From the NCBI GenBank assembly GCA_035275625.1, contig DATEMK010000408.1, forward strand, positions 1 through 19,124: 19,124 bases of DNA, read 5' to 3'. The notes below the pieces were generated by a model. The model was not told where the DNA came from. It saw only the letters and a program-made list of their open reading frames with translations, and did no database searches. This DNA is from DATEMK01 sp035275625. Lineage in GTDB: Bacteria; Bacteroidota; Bacteroidia; AKYH767-A; OLB10. Each line of letters starts with the position of its first letter. The stretch's first letter is position 1. Positions 1 to 8,236 of this stretch are shown here, piece after piece. The translations under genes were made by a program, and so were the position numbers.

Positions 1-1
1 T

Positions 2-1507
2 ATATACGATTCATCTGTAACCGGTTATTATTTCCTGGTAACACGCCAGCTGGGTGATGTGCTGATGGGTGACCCCACCCAGCTTATATTGAATGAAAAG
101 GGCGAAGCGGTTTACTATAAACCTTTCGCAAATAATCCCCCGTCAACTGATTTTAAATTGCAGCCCAATGGAATGATATCCTATTTCAGAGGAACTAAAT
201 ATTTTCTGCTGGACAGCACCTTTACCAGGGTGGACTCTGTAAATTGCATAGGATATAATACCGATGCGCATGACATGCAAATCCTGGGTAACGGACATTA
301 TCTTTTATTAGGAATTGAATACAGTACAATGGACCTGAGCACTTACAATTATTTTAATAATAATGGCACCCCGGGCAGTTCAAATGCAACCGTAAGCAGC
401 GATCTTATCCAGGAGCTTGATGCAAATAAAAATGTTGTTTTTGAATGGCATTCGTTTGCGCATTTTCAATTCGATGATGTGGATGAGTTTTGGCTGCATG
501 ACCCGAATTATGTTGACTGGACTCACAGCAATTCTATAGAAATGGATACAGATGGAAATATTTTAGTTTCAATACGGCATTTTAATGAGATTACAAAAAT
601 TGATCATGCAACAGGAAATATTTTATGGAGGTTAGGCGGAAAAGAAAACGAGTTTACTTTTCTCAATGATTCATTAACTTTTCGCGGTCAGCATGACATC
701 AGAAGAATTGCCAATGGAAACATTACTTTATTTGACAACGGAAATCACACGATTCCGCATGGCGCCCGCGGAGTGGAATATGCACTGGATGAAGTAAACA
801 AAACTGCAGACCTGGTCTGGAGCTATACGCGCGATCCGAACATGACAAGCTACGCTACGGGGAATAACCAGCGGGTCAGCGAATCACGTAAAATTATTAA
901 TTACGGCAACAGGGGTGAAGGGAGTATTTGTTTTACGTTTATTGATTCCCTGGATAACCCGATTTCCGAACTTTCATTCACCGACAGTGCCGGTTCGTAC
1001 AGGGTATTTTTTTATCCTTCACTTCCGTGGAATCTGAAGCGTCCACAGGTGATCTGCTACCAGCAATTAAATGATTTTTATCTCACCACTATTACTTCAC
1101 ATACCTCCTATTTATGGTCCACAGGGGCCACTACTGCAACTATCCAGGTTACAGCAACGGGGACCTACCATGTTTATGTTCCTTATGGTGAAGGATTCAT
1201 CAAGTCAGAAAATTTTGAAGTAATCAGCACGGGTAACCCCTGCTCAACAATTTCAGTGCAAGAAACCGGACTAAACAGCAACGATATTTTCCTTTATCCT
1301 AACCCGGCATCGTCATCCCTAACTATCCATTATCCTCTTACGGGAGAAAAAGTTTATGAATTAAAAATAGTTGATGTTACGGGTAAATTAGTTTTTAAAG
1401 ATAACCTTCCCCCTACTGGAAAATATGTGCTCCATACAGGGATTTTTGAAAGAGGAATTTATTTTTTACGGATTGGAAACCTGGCAGCAAAATTTTTCAG
1501 GGACTAA
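2..1507 (+). CDS. Arylsulfotransferase (ASST)-like secreted protein with T9SS sorting domain, 5' truncated
   Basis: The frame is open from base 2, so the gene starts before the window; the ATG at 59 is internal. Numbering from that Met, residues ~1-280 look like the beta-propeller of the arylsulfotransferase family, which moves sulfate between phenolic compounds. Family-like segments are DWTHSNSIEMDTDGNIL, ILWRLGG, GQHDIRRI and DNGNH, with His at 156, 212 and 230. These are candidate active-site or structural histidines; I cannot say which one is catalytic. Residues ~340-390 form a small beta-rich linker. The last ~75 residues (from FLYPNPASSS to the end KFFRD) are a T9SS type A sorting domain, so the protein should be exported and attached to, or released from, the cell surface. 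Many Bacteroidota proteins with this fold have no proven sulfotransferase activity, so the family call is firmer than the reaction. Confidence 0.82.
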   Translation: MYDSSVTGYYFLVTRQLGDVLMGDPTQLILNEKGEAVYYKPFANNPPSTDFKLQPNGMISYFRGTKYFLLDSTFTRVDSVNCIGYNTDAHDMQILGNGHYLLLGIEYSTMDLSTYNYFNNNGTPGSSNATVSSDLIQELDANKNVVFEWHSFAHFQFDDVDEFWLHDPNYVDWTHSNSIEMDTDGNILVSIRHFNEITKIDHATGNILWRLGGKENEFTFLNDSLTFRGQHDIRRIANGNITLFDNGNHTIPHGARGVEYALDEVNKTADLVWSYTRDPNMTSYATGNNQRVSESRKIINYGNRGEGSICFTFIDSLDNPISELSFTDSAGSYRVFFYPSLPWNLKRPQVICYQQLNDFYLTTITSHTSYLWSTGATTATIQVTATGTYHVYVPYGEGFIKSENFEVISTGNPCSTISVQETGLNSNDIFLYPNPASSSLTIHYPLTGEKVYELKIVDVTGKLVFKDNLPPTGKYVLHTGIFERGIYFLRIGNLAAKFFRD

Positions 1508-1635
1508 CGAATGACTTTATATTTCTTTAGACAGCCTTTCACAGAACCCCGGAGATAAAAACCTTTCAGAAAATGAAAGCTGAAAAATTATGAAAGAGGG
1601 TAATCAAAAAGTATTAAATCGAATGAAAATGATGA

Positions 1636-1662
1636 TTGTATGAAACAAACATTGTATTTTCG
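1636..1662 (+). promoter_or_regulatory. Possible Bacteroidota promoter for the metalloprotease gene
   Basis: A -33-like TTG at 1636-1638 is followed after 16 bases by TATTTTCG at 1655-1662, one mismatch from the TAnnTTTG -7 consensus. Transcription would start near 1669, leaving about 48 bases before the ATG at 1717. The spacer is shorter than in the other candidates of this window, so this is a weak call. The rest of the 1508-1716 gap shows nothing else convincing. Confidence 0.3.
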
Positions 1663-1716
1663 TTAGCGTATTCAAAAGTTAAATCCCTAAAAACAAACCC
1701 TGATACTACTTTACAG

Positions 1717-4700
1717 ATGAAAAAAAAATACATTATTCTGTTATTTATCCTTGCCTGTTCAGTTTCATTTGCACAGCAATTGAAACCCATTGCACAAAAA
1801 ATTAACGATAGAAAAACGCAGCGTATAATTTTCACACCGGCCCAATTATTCGATATTTCTCCTGCATCTTCTCCGGGCAATCCGCAGCTTTCAAAAACAG
1901 TGGGCGAGGCCGCAATATTGAAAATCCGCCCTGCAGATATACAGGATATTTTAGATACAAAGCCCGGGAATATCGTTTTTACTATACCTGCCGGACAGGG
2001 AGCCGGTATAGAGCTTGAATTATTCCGCTCAGAGATATTCACTCCTGATTTTTCAGTTGTTGCGGCAGCTGACGGCAGGGCTATAACCTATTCTGAAGGG
2101 TTGCATTATTGGGGAATTGTAAAAGGTGATAATGCTTCGCTCGCTGCCATCAGCATTTTCAATGATGAAATAATGGGAATCATATCTTCCCTTTCAAAAG
2201 GAAATCTTGTTCTCGGAAAAATTAAAAATGATCCCGGAGGAAAGCACATCCTGTATAATGAAAGCGATTTACATGCAGCTTCTTCCATGCATTGCCATAC
2301 ACCGGACGATAATATTTCTTACCATAAAAAAGATTTACAGCAACCTTTGCGAATTTCAATGGTGAACTGTATCCGCCTTTACTGGGAAGTGAACTATGAT
2401 ATTTTCCAGGATAAAGGAAGTGTTGTCAATGCCACCAATTATGTAACAGGCTTATTTAATGAAAGCGCCATCATCTATACCAATGATAATATTCCCGTTT
2501 CTCTTTCGCAGGTGTTTGTCTGGGATATTCCGAGTCCTTACACCAGCGCTACCACACCCGGCTTACTTGGCCAGTTCCAGGCATACCGTAATTCATTTAA
2601 TGGTGATCTCGGGCATTTGTTGGGATATGCAGGAGGCGGAGGAATTGCAGCGGGCTTTAATGGATTGTGTGCAGCTAATTTAGATAACAGCCAATGTTAC
2701 AGCGGTATTTCTTCAACTTATAATAATGTTCCAACCTATTCATGGTCGGTTGAAGTGGTCACACATGAACAGGGACACCTTATGGGCTCACGTCATACTC
2801 ACGCCTGCGTGTGGAACGGAAACAACACTGCCATAGACGGCTGCGGGCCTGCTGCCGGATATCCTTATGAAGGCAGCTGCAGCGGTGCAACGATACCAAC
2901 AGGCGGAGGGACTATTATGAGCTATTGTCATCTTGTGAGCGTGGGGATAAATTTTTCTAATGGTTTTGGCCCCCAGCCAGCAGCAGTTATTCTGAATAAT
3001 TATAACAATGCTGCATGTTTAACCTCCTGCTCCGGTTCCACATGCCTTGCACCTATAAACACATCAACAACTAATGTTACAGGTACAACAGCTATGTTCA
3101 ACTGGGATGCTGTTACGGGAGCTGTGAGCTATAACATACAATATCGTATAGTTGGAACTTCTACCTGGTCAACAGGAACTTCACCCACAAATTTTTATAA
3201 TGCATCGGGCTTAACTCCCGGAAGCACTTATGAATGGCAGGTGCAAACGGTCTGCTCCGGAGGCACCTCCATTTTTACGGGTTCGGTTAATTTTATAACT
3301 GTTCCGCTTACGTGTAATATTCCTTCAAACCTCAGCACCATTAATATTTCATCTGTATCAGCAACGTTTAGCTGGAGTGCAGTGCCGGGAGCCGTCAGCT
3401 ATTCTGTCCGTTACAGAATTATCGGTACAGGCACATGGACAACAGGAACTACATCTTCTTTATCTTATGCAGCGACAGGATTAACGCCTGCCACAAATTA
3501 TGAATGGCAGGTGCAGACATCGTGCGCAGGCGGAGGTACATCAGCTTTCAGCAACTCAGTAAATTTTACAACACTTGCCATCGGGCAGGCTGTTACAATT
3601 ATTCTTCAGCCCGAAGGTGATTGCGGGAAAGACGCTTTAATAGCGGATTGTATCAACTGCGGATATTATAATACGAACTTTGGCAACTCTATGGAATTTG
3701 ACGCAATTGCCTGGACTAATGGTGGAAATATTTCGGACGCACGTTCGCTGCTGCAGTTTGATCTTACTGAAATTCCGGCAGGTTCCGCTGTGCAAAGCGC
3801 TTATCTTTCTTTATACTATGATTCTACAAGCAGCAACTTAGGTCATTCACAGCTATCAGGAGCAAACGATGCAATGATCTATGAAATTTCTTTACCCTGG
3901 GATGAAAATACAGTTACATGGGCAAACCAGCCCGCCACTTCAACTGCAAACCAGGTCTATCTTGCCCCGAGCGCAAACGCTACCCAGGATTATACAAACA
4001 TAGATGTTACGGCAATGATCCAGGATTTTGTAAACGATCCGGCATTAAATTATGGAATGATGGTGCAGCTTGTGACAGAAAGCGCTTACCGCAGTTTAAT
4101 TTTTCGTTCAAGTGATCATCCCAATTCTTTATCGCATCCCAAACTGGAAGTAACGTACGCTCCTGCTATATCTAATTGTCTTCACCTGAAATACGCAGGC
4201 TGTAACGGAATTGATGCGATGGTTTCAAGCTGCATACCCTGTGGATACGATACCATGAATTCCGGCACAGCTCCCGAAATTGATGCCATTGCATGGACCA
4301 ACCAGGGAAATATTTCCAATGCACGTTCGCTGCTTTACTGGGATTTGACTTCTATTCCAACTAACGCCACTGTCACAAGCGCTTTACTTTCGCTATATAC
4401 ATGGAACTCTCCTTCTAACGGGCAGCATGATCCGCTCTCCGGTCCTAATGATGCATATTTGAATAAAGTAACCGGCCCCTGGAATGAATATACGGTGACA
4501 TGGAATACAATGCCGGGTGTGTCAACAGTAAACCAGGTATATTTTCCTGCAAGCACAAGCGCCACACAGGATTATACCAACATGGATGTGACAACCCTGG
4601 TGCAGGATATGGTTACTAATCCTGCCACGAATTACGGATTCATGCTGCAGCTTGTTACAGAGCAATATTACAGGAAGCTTATATTTGCCTCGAGCGATCA

Positions 4701-5016
4701 TGCAGACCCTGCAAAGCATCCGCTGCTGGAAATTTGCTATACTGTTCCTGTTGGAATCATGCCTGTTCAAAATGAAAATCACATTTCAGTTATCCAGGAT
4801 TTTAATACGGGTACAGTGACCGTCAGGTCACCGCTGGATTTTGAACCGGGCAGTTCGATTTCTTTATTCAATCCTGCAGGACAGTTAGTAAGCAAATTTG
4901 ATAATTTAAAAGGGCAAACTTTTACGTTTACTAAACCAGGCGTTTCTCGCGGAATTTATTTTTATCAGCTTGTAAATCCCCCAGAAATACTAAATGGAAA
5001 ATTGATTTTTAAGTAA
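1717..5016 (+). CDS. Secreted M12B/reprolysin-like zinc metalloprotease with FnIII, DNRLRE-type and T9SS sorting domains
   Basis: The start is the ATG at 1717, because it opens directly into a signal peptide (MKKKYIILLFILACSVSFAQ). An in-frame TTG at 1636 would add 27 residues without signal character. Residues ~21-190 look like an M12B-type propeptide (GLHYWGIVKGDNASLAA). Residues ~210-440 are the catalytic domain, with the zinc motif HEQGHLMGSRH at 350-360 (H350, H354 and H360 as ligands, E351 as catalytic base) and a Met-turn at M401 in IMSYC. Two FnIII-like domains follow (~442-528 and ~533-622), then two DNRLRE/CBM96-type domains (~627-818 and ~822-1010). A T9SS type A sorting domain ends the protein (~1018-1099). 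It should be an extracellular endopeptidase whose C-terminal modules bind surfaces or polysaccharide. The substrate is unknown. Both module types are tandem duplications, described separately. Confidence 0.9.
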   Translation: MKKKYIILLFILACSVSFAQQLKPIAQKINDRKTQRIIFTPAQLFDISPASSPGNPQLSKTVGEAAILKIRPADIQDILDTKPGNIVFTIPAGQGAGIELELFRSEIFTPDFSVVAAADGRAITYSEGLHYWGIVKGDNASLAAISIFNDEIMGIISSLSKGNLVLGKIKNDPGGKHILYNESDLHAASSMHCHTPDDNISYHKKDLQQPLRISMVNCIRLYWEVNYDIFQDKGSVVNATNYVTGLFNESAIIYTNDNIPVSLSQVFVWDIPSPYTSATTPGLLGQFQAYRNSFNGDLGHLLGYAGGGGIAAGFNGLCAANLDNSQCYSGISSTYNNVPTYSWSVEVVTHEQGHLMGSRHTHACVWNGNNTAIDGCGPAAGYPYEGSCSGATIPTGGGTIMSYCHLVSVGINFSNGFGPQPAAVILNNYNNAACLTSCSGSTCLAPINTSTTNVTGTTAMFNWDAVTGAVSYNIQYRIVGTSTWSTGTSPTNFYNASGLTPGSTYEWQVQTVCSGGTSIFTGSVNFITVPLTCNIPSNLSTINISSVSATFSWSAVPGAVSYSVRYRIIGTGTWTTGTTSSLSYAATGLTPATNYEWQVQTSCAGGGTSAFSNSVNFTTLAIGQAVTIILQPEGDCGKDALIADCINCGYYNTNFGNSMEFDAIAWTNGGNISDARSLLQFDLTEIPAGSAVQSAYLSLYYDSTSSNLGHSQLSGANDAMIYEISLPWDENTVTWANQPATSTANQVYLAPSANATQDYTNIDVTAMIQDFVNDPALNYGMMVQLVTESAYRSLIFRSSDHPNSLSHPKLEVTYAPAISNCLHLKYAGCNGIDAMVSSCIPCGYDTMNSGTAPEIDAIAWTNQGNISNARSLLYWDLTSIPTNATVTSALLSLYTWNSPSNGQHDPLSGPNDAYLNKVTGPWNEYTVTWNTMPGVSTVNQVYFPASTSATQDYTNMDVTTLVQDMVTNPATNYGFMLQLVTEQYYRKLIFASSDHADPAKHPLLEICYTVPVGIMPVQNENHISVIQDFNTGTVTVRSPLDFEPGSSISLFNPAGQLVSKFDNLKGQTFTFTKPGVSRGIYFYQLVNPPEILNGKLIFK
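3043..3582 (+). repeat. Tandem duplication of an FnIII-coding unit, period 270 bp
   Basis: Two consecutive 270-bp units in the metalloprotease gene code for similar FnIII domains. A 17-base stretch, TATGAATGGCAGGTGCA, is identical at 3229-3245 and 3499-3515, exactly 270 bases apart. The stretches coding for GAVSY (near 3118 and 3388) keep the same offset. The DNA-level similarity suggests fairly recent duplication or gene conversion. Confidence 0.8.
3595..4745 (+). repeat. Tandem duplication of a DNRLRE-type domain, offset 582 bp
   Basis: Two ~190-residue domains in the metalloprotease align over most of their length. Shared protein segments include DAIAWTN, ARSLL, SATQDYTN/NATQDYTN and LQLVTE/VQLVTE. 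At DNA level GCACGTTCGCTGCT occurs at 3739-3752 and again at 4321-4334, exactly 582 bases apart, and the region coding for QDYTN keeps the same offset. There is therefore no net indel between these points. Each copy begins with a Cys-rich stretch (CINCGY and CIPCGY). Confidence 0.8.
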
Positions 5017-5178
5017 ATACCCCCGGGTTTTTACCAGGTAAATTTCAAATATCATCTTTGGTGCAGGGTAATCAAATCCTTTTCAGAAATTTGTATTGGA
5101 AATGCAAAAGCGGGATTTCAACTATTAATTGTTATACGAAATTTTAACTATACATCAAATATATTCAATTAACAGAAT

Positions 5179-6621
5179 ATGAAAAGAAGTTCACTATTAT
5201 ACGCAGTTCTTATAGGATTTTTTGCGTACCTTATTTGGTTTGTAATTGATTCAGGAAAAAACCTGAAGCCGCAAAGCACGCCAACCATTACATCAGAGCA
5301 AACATTCAATAAAACAGTAAAAAAATCCAAACCTGTTGTTATCAGCTCGAATGAAAGTGTAACGGAGCAATTTCTTCACAATATTAAAAGCCCTTTGGGC
5401 TTATTGCTGTTACAGATAATAACTATTCTTTTTGTTTCAAAATTATTCGGAGCAGTTATTACCAGGATCGGGCAGCCATCCGTTATTGGAGAAATGATAG
5501 CGGGAATATTTCTCGGGCCGTCAATAATGGGTCTTTTGTTTCCCGCATTTTCTGAATTTCTCTTCCCAAAAAGTTCTCTTAATAATCTCCAATTCCTCAG
5601 CCAGATAGGTTTGGCGTTTTTCATGTTTATCATCGGTATGGAATTAGATATTGAAAAGTTAAAGAACAAAGCCTATAACGCAATTGTAATCAGTCACGCA
5701 AGCATTATTTTCCCCTATTTTCTGGGGGTATCGGTTTCATACTTTCTATATGAAGAGTTTGCTCCGGCCAATGTAAGCTTTACGGCATTTGCTCTTTTTA
5801 TGGGGATAGCGGTCAGCATTACAGCATTCCCTGTGCTTGCAAGAATTTTGCAGGAACGCGGGCTCACAAAAACTTCGCTGGGCGCAATAGTTATTACCTG
5901 TGCCGCATTCGATGATGTAACTGCATGGTGCATCCTTGCTATTGTTATTGCCATTGCAAAAGCAGGAACCATTGCAAGTGCGCTGTTTACCATCGTGCTT
6001 ACTGTGATTTTTATTTTAATCATGCTTTACGCAGTGAAACCGTGGATAAAAAAAGTAAGCAGCAAGTATGGAGACAGCAAAAATCTAAATAAAACACTTG
6101 TAGTAATTGTTTTTTTTGTTCTTCTCTTATCTGCCTGCATTACAGAAGCCATCGGCATTCATGCCCTGTTCGGAGCATTCCTCGCAGGAGTTATTATGCC
6201 GCAAAAAGTAAACGTTAAAGAACTCCTGATGGAAAAAATAGAAGACGTAAGCATATTGCTGCTGCTCCCGCTTTTCTTTGCCTTTACAGGATTGAGAACA
6301 CAGATAGGTTTGTTGAACGATGGCAGCCTGTGGACAACCTGCGGGTTGATAATCTTTATTGCTGTATTAGGAAAATTCGGTGGCAGCGCCTTTGCAGCAA
6401 AATTAACCGGGCAGTCATGGAAAGATTCTTTTTCCATTGGCGCCCTTATGAATACCCGTGGATTAATGGAGCTTATTGTTTTAAATATCGGTTACGATTT
6501 GGGAATTCTTTCACCCGTCTTATTCGCCATTATGGTTCTGATGGCTCTTATCACAACTTTTATGACCGGTCCCCTGCTTTCTATAATTTCAAAGTTTTCT
6601 CCCGTTTCGAAAGAACTATAA
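5179..6621 (+). CDS. CPA2 family cation:proton antiporter (Kef/NapA/CHX-like)
   Basis: This 480-residue inner-membrane protein exchanges Na+ or K+ for protons. It opens with one hydrophobic segment (~7-26) and a polar, Lys/Ser/Thr-rich stretch to ~residue 65, an N-terminal extension common in Bacteroidota members. The antiporter core follows with its usual signatures: QPSVIGEMIAGIFLGPS, AFFMFIIGMELD, GIAVSITAFPVLARIL and, at ~242-250, AFDDVTAWC. The paired acids D245-D246 lie where CPA2 proteins carry the ion-binding DD/ND motif. In NapA-type antiporters the DD form goes with electrogenic exchange, which is inference here. The protein ends after the membrane core (SKFSPVSKEL), with no TrkA/RCK nucleotide-binding domain, unlike KefB and KefC. 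The 162-bp upstream gap holds no convincing promoter. Ion specificity cannot be read from the sequence. Confidence 0.88.
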   Translation: MKRSSLLYAVLIGFFAYLIWFVIDSGKNLKPQSTPTITSEQTFNKTVKKSKPVVISSNESVTEQFLHNIKSPLGLLLLQIITILFVSKLFGAVITRIGQPSVIGEMIAGIFLGPSIMGLLFPAFSEFLFPKSSLNNLQFLSQIGLAFFMFIIGMELDIEKLKNKAYNAIVISHASIIFPYFLGVSVSYFLYEEFAPANVSFTAFALFMGIAVSITAFPVLARILQERGLTKTSLGAIVITCAAFDDVTAWCILAIVIAIAKAGTIASALFTIVLTVIFILIMLYAVKPWIKKVSSKYGDSKNLNKTLVVIVFFVLLLSACITEAIGIHALFGAFLAGVIMPQKVNVKELLMEKIEDVSILLLLPLFFAFTGLRTQIGLLNDGSLWTTCGLIIFIAVLGKFGGSAFAAKLTGQSWKDSFSIGALMNTRGLMELIVLNIGYDLGILSPVLFAIMVLMALITTFMTGPLLSIISKFSPVSKEL

Positions 6622-6738
6622 AAACACTCCTTCAACTTGCAACCACACAACTTAATGCAACTTCCTTTTTTAATAAGATAAATTTCTCAAAAACCATTCA
6701 TAGTAACGTGTAATGAAATTCTTTTCACACATTTGTAT

Positions 6739-6743
6739 AGGAG
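6739..6743 (+). promoter_or_regulatory. Shine-Dalgarno AGGAG that decides the start of the next gene
   Basis: AGGAG lies seven bases before the ATG at 6751 and supports that start over the in-frame TTG at 6733. A clear Shine-Dalgarno is uncommon in Bacteroidota and is not seen before most other genes here. Confidence 0.45.
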
Positions 6744-6750
6744 ATATGAA

Positions 6751-8100
6751 ATGGGACTTCACAGATTAAGTAACATAGATGCTAAAACAATAAACTGCCA
6801 GGGTAAAAGGAAGGGATTGAAAAAAATATTTTGGCTTTCATTCCTGGCAAAAAGTTACTTAATTGTCGCTCTTGGATTGACTTTTTCGGTAAGCTCGGAA
6901 GGTCAATCCTATTCTCAAATTATTTTTGACAAACAACAATCACAATATTTTGGCTCCTGCAACCTTATTTCCCTGCATAATGTCCTCTATTCATTTGAGG
7001 ACAAATATATCCGGGACACACTTTTCAATGAAAATAATTTTATAAAAAAAACTGCTGGCATTGGATACAGGATAGCAAAGCTTTTATTGCTTGACGCACA
7101 GGCAGATGGTCTTATGGCTCTTTCACAACATGAAGTTTTTGGGCACGGTGCCCGTTACCGTGAATTCGGATATAAAGGTAATTCGTTTAATCTTAATTTA
7201 TATCCTCCTTTTGGCAATGGATCTGGTTTTGCCCAACGCGGAAGCCTCAGGACAGGTTATAGTACTCCGACTGAACAGGAATCTATAGCAATAAATATTG
7301 GAGGAGTGGAAGGTGAAATGCTTCTTGCAAATAACATTACTTCTCAAATCCTGTTAGATGACACGTTGAATTACCGTGAAGGTTTGCTCTATATAATTAC
7401 GCAAAATAATCTATCCGGCTATTTATGGTCAACCCGTTATGCAAAACCCGGATATATTAAACCCGGCAATGACATGAATAATTATATCAACGGAATAAAT
7501 TATCTGTACCCACATCCCCCCGGTCGTGTTTACGATATAAAAAAACTTTCCAATCAAAGCCTTGTTTCTTTTGCAAACCCCTTTCAAATTTACGCTGCAT
7601 TTTCAATTTTCTGGACTTACGGAATTAAAGGACAAAAACAATTAACAAAAATACCGATGATTAAATTCGGCAGCGTGCGATACCTGCCCGCATTTAATTA
7701 TTCACTGACTCCCTTTGGCAGTCAATATCATTTTATTAATTATGTCCGCTGCAAAAAAATATTGTTAATCGGTGATTTCAGTTTAGGAGATAAATCGTTC
7801 AATGATTTTTATGGAATTTCAGTTAAGGGTTTTAATATTATGAATGCAAGAAGAATTATCCTGAATTTTCATCTTGATGTCTGGAACCAACCCGGTCTTG
7901 AACTTGAAAAATATTTCCAGTCAAACGCTGTAAACAAAATTGGTGAATCCTTTAAAATAGATATAATGTTAAGGCCATTTAACAGGCAAAACAACCCCGG
8001 TATTTTTTTTCAGGCAGGATATAAAACAAAAGGATACGTCATGGGCGAACCACTTGCAAAATCTTTTATACTGCGCTATGGCATTAGCATGCATTTATAA
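6751..8100 (+). CDS. Exported protein of unknown family with an HEXXGH motif, possible metallopeptidase or beta-barrel
   Basis: I do not recognise the family. With the ATG at 6751 the product has 449 residues. A Lys/Arg-rich start (to ~residue 29) precedes a hydrophobic stretch ending near SSEGQ, consistent with a long-n-region signal peptide; a shorter start cannot be excluded. Residues 126-138 read QHEVFGHGARYRE. H127-E128-x-x-G131-H132 fits the HEXXGH zinc motif of family M49 (dipeptidyl peptidase III), and the acids E187 and E189 in GGVEGE are about 60 residues on. The rest is rich in Tyr, Phe, Gly and Asn with alternating hydrophobics, ending LRYGISMHL, as an outer-membrane barrel might. 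Catalytic function is inference from the motif only. The gene lies 129 bases after the antiporter, and no functional link is evident. Confidence 0.7.
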   Translation: MGLHRLSNIDAKTINCQGKRKGLKKIFWLSFLAKSYLIVALGLTFSVSSEGQSYSQIIFDKQQSQYFGSCNLISLHNVLYSFEDKYIRDTLFNENNFIKKTAGIGYRIAKLLLLDAQADGLMALSQHEVFGHGARYREFGYKGNSFNLNLYPPFGNGSGFAQRGSLRTGYSTPTEQESIAINIGGVEGEMLLANNITSQILLDDTLNYREGLLYIITQNNLSGYLWSTRYAKPGYIKPGNDMNNYINGINYLYPHPPGRVYDIKKLSNQSLVSFANPFQIYAAFSIFWTYGIKGQKQLTKIPMIKFGSVRYLPAFNYSLTPFGSQYHFINYVRCKKILLIGDFSLGDKSFNDFYGISVKGFNIMNARRIILNFHLDVWNQPGLELEKYFQSNAVNKIGESFKIDIMLRPFNRQNNPGIFFQAGYKTKGYVMGEPLAKSFILRYGISMHL

Positions 8101-8138
8101 AAGATAATATTTTGCATGACTACTGACGTTTTATTTTC

Positions 8139-8169
8139 TTGATGAATTGGCAAAGAAAAATTACTTTCG
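8139..8169 (+). promoter_or_regulatory. Promoter candidate for the methyltransferase gene (TTG-N20-TACTTTCG)
   Basis: TTG at 8139-8141 and TACTTTCG at 8162-8169 are separated by 20 bases. The -7 element differs from TAnnTTTG at one base. The predicted start of transcription (~8176) leaves a leader of about 60 bases before the ATG at 8237. Confidence 0.5.
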
Positions 8170-8177
8170 CTTAAAAG

Positions 8178-8195
8178 AAAAAAAACAGTTTTTTT
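8178..8195 (+). repeat. A8-CAG-T7 inverted repeat in the methyltransferase leader
   Basis: Eight A residues (8178-8185), CAG, then seven T residues (8189-8195) form a small perfect A/T palindrome just after the predicted transcription start. It could form a weak hairpin, or could simply be a homopolymer-rich leader. No function can be assigned. Confidence 0.35.
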
Positions 8196-8236
8196 AAAAA
8201 TATAATCGTCAGCATAAAATACCCGGCAGACAAAAA

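Noticed and set aside
1563..1579. Hairpin CTTTCA-GAAAA-TGAAAG, read on the - strand with a following T-run, as a terminator.
   Set aside because: The stem is short and A/T-rich, and no - strand gene would end there.
1636..1716. Upstream TTG start adding 27 residues to the metalloprotease.
   Set aside because: The extension lacks signal-peptide character, while the ATG at 1717 opens directly into a typical signal peptide.
1614..2042. 142-residue open frame on the - strand opposite the start of the metalloprotease.
   Set aside because: It is antisense to a well-supported coding region and has no recognisable domain.
3918..4115. Short alternative-frame open frames inside the DNRLRE repeats and elsewhere in the large genes.
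   Set aside because: They are shadows of long conserved reading frames.
5030..5042. 13-base palindrome TTTACCAGGTAAA after the metalloprotease stop.
   Set aside because: The arms leave a one-base centre and there is no T-run; too short to call a terminator or operator with no second copy.
1598..5076. The 12-base string AGGGTAATCAAA occurs at 1598-1608 and near 5065-5076, upstream of two genes.
   Set aside because: Flanking sequence does not align and only two copies occur; probably chance in A/T-rich DNA.
6330..6713. 127-residue open frame overlapping the end of the antiporter gene in another frame.
   Set aside because: Its composition is unlike a real protein and it lies mostly inside conserved antiporter codons.
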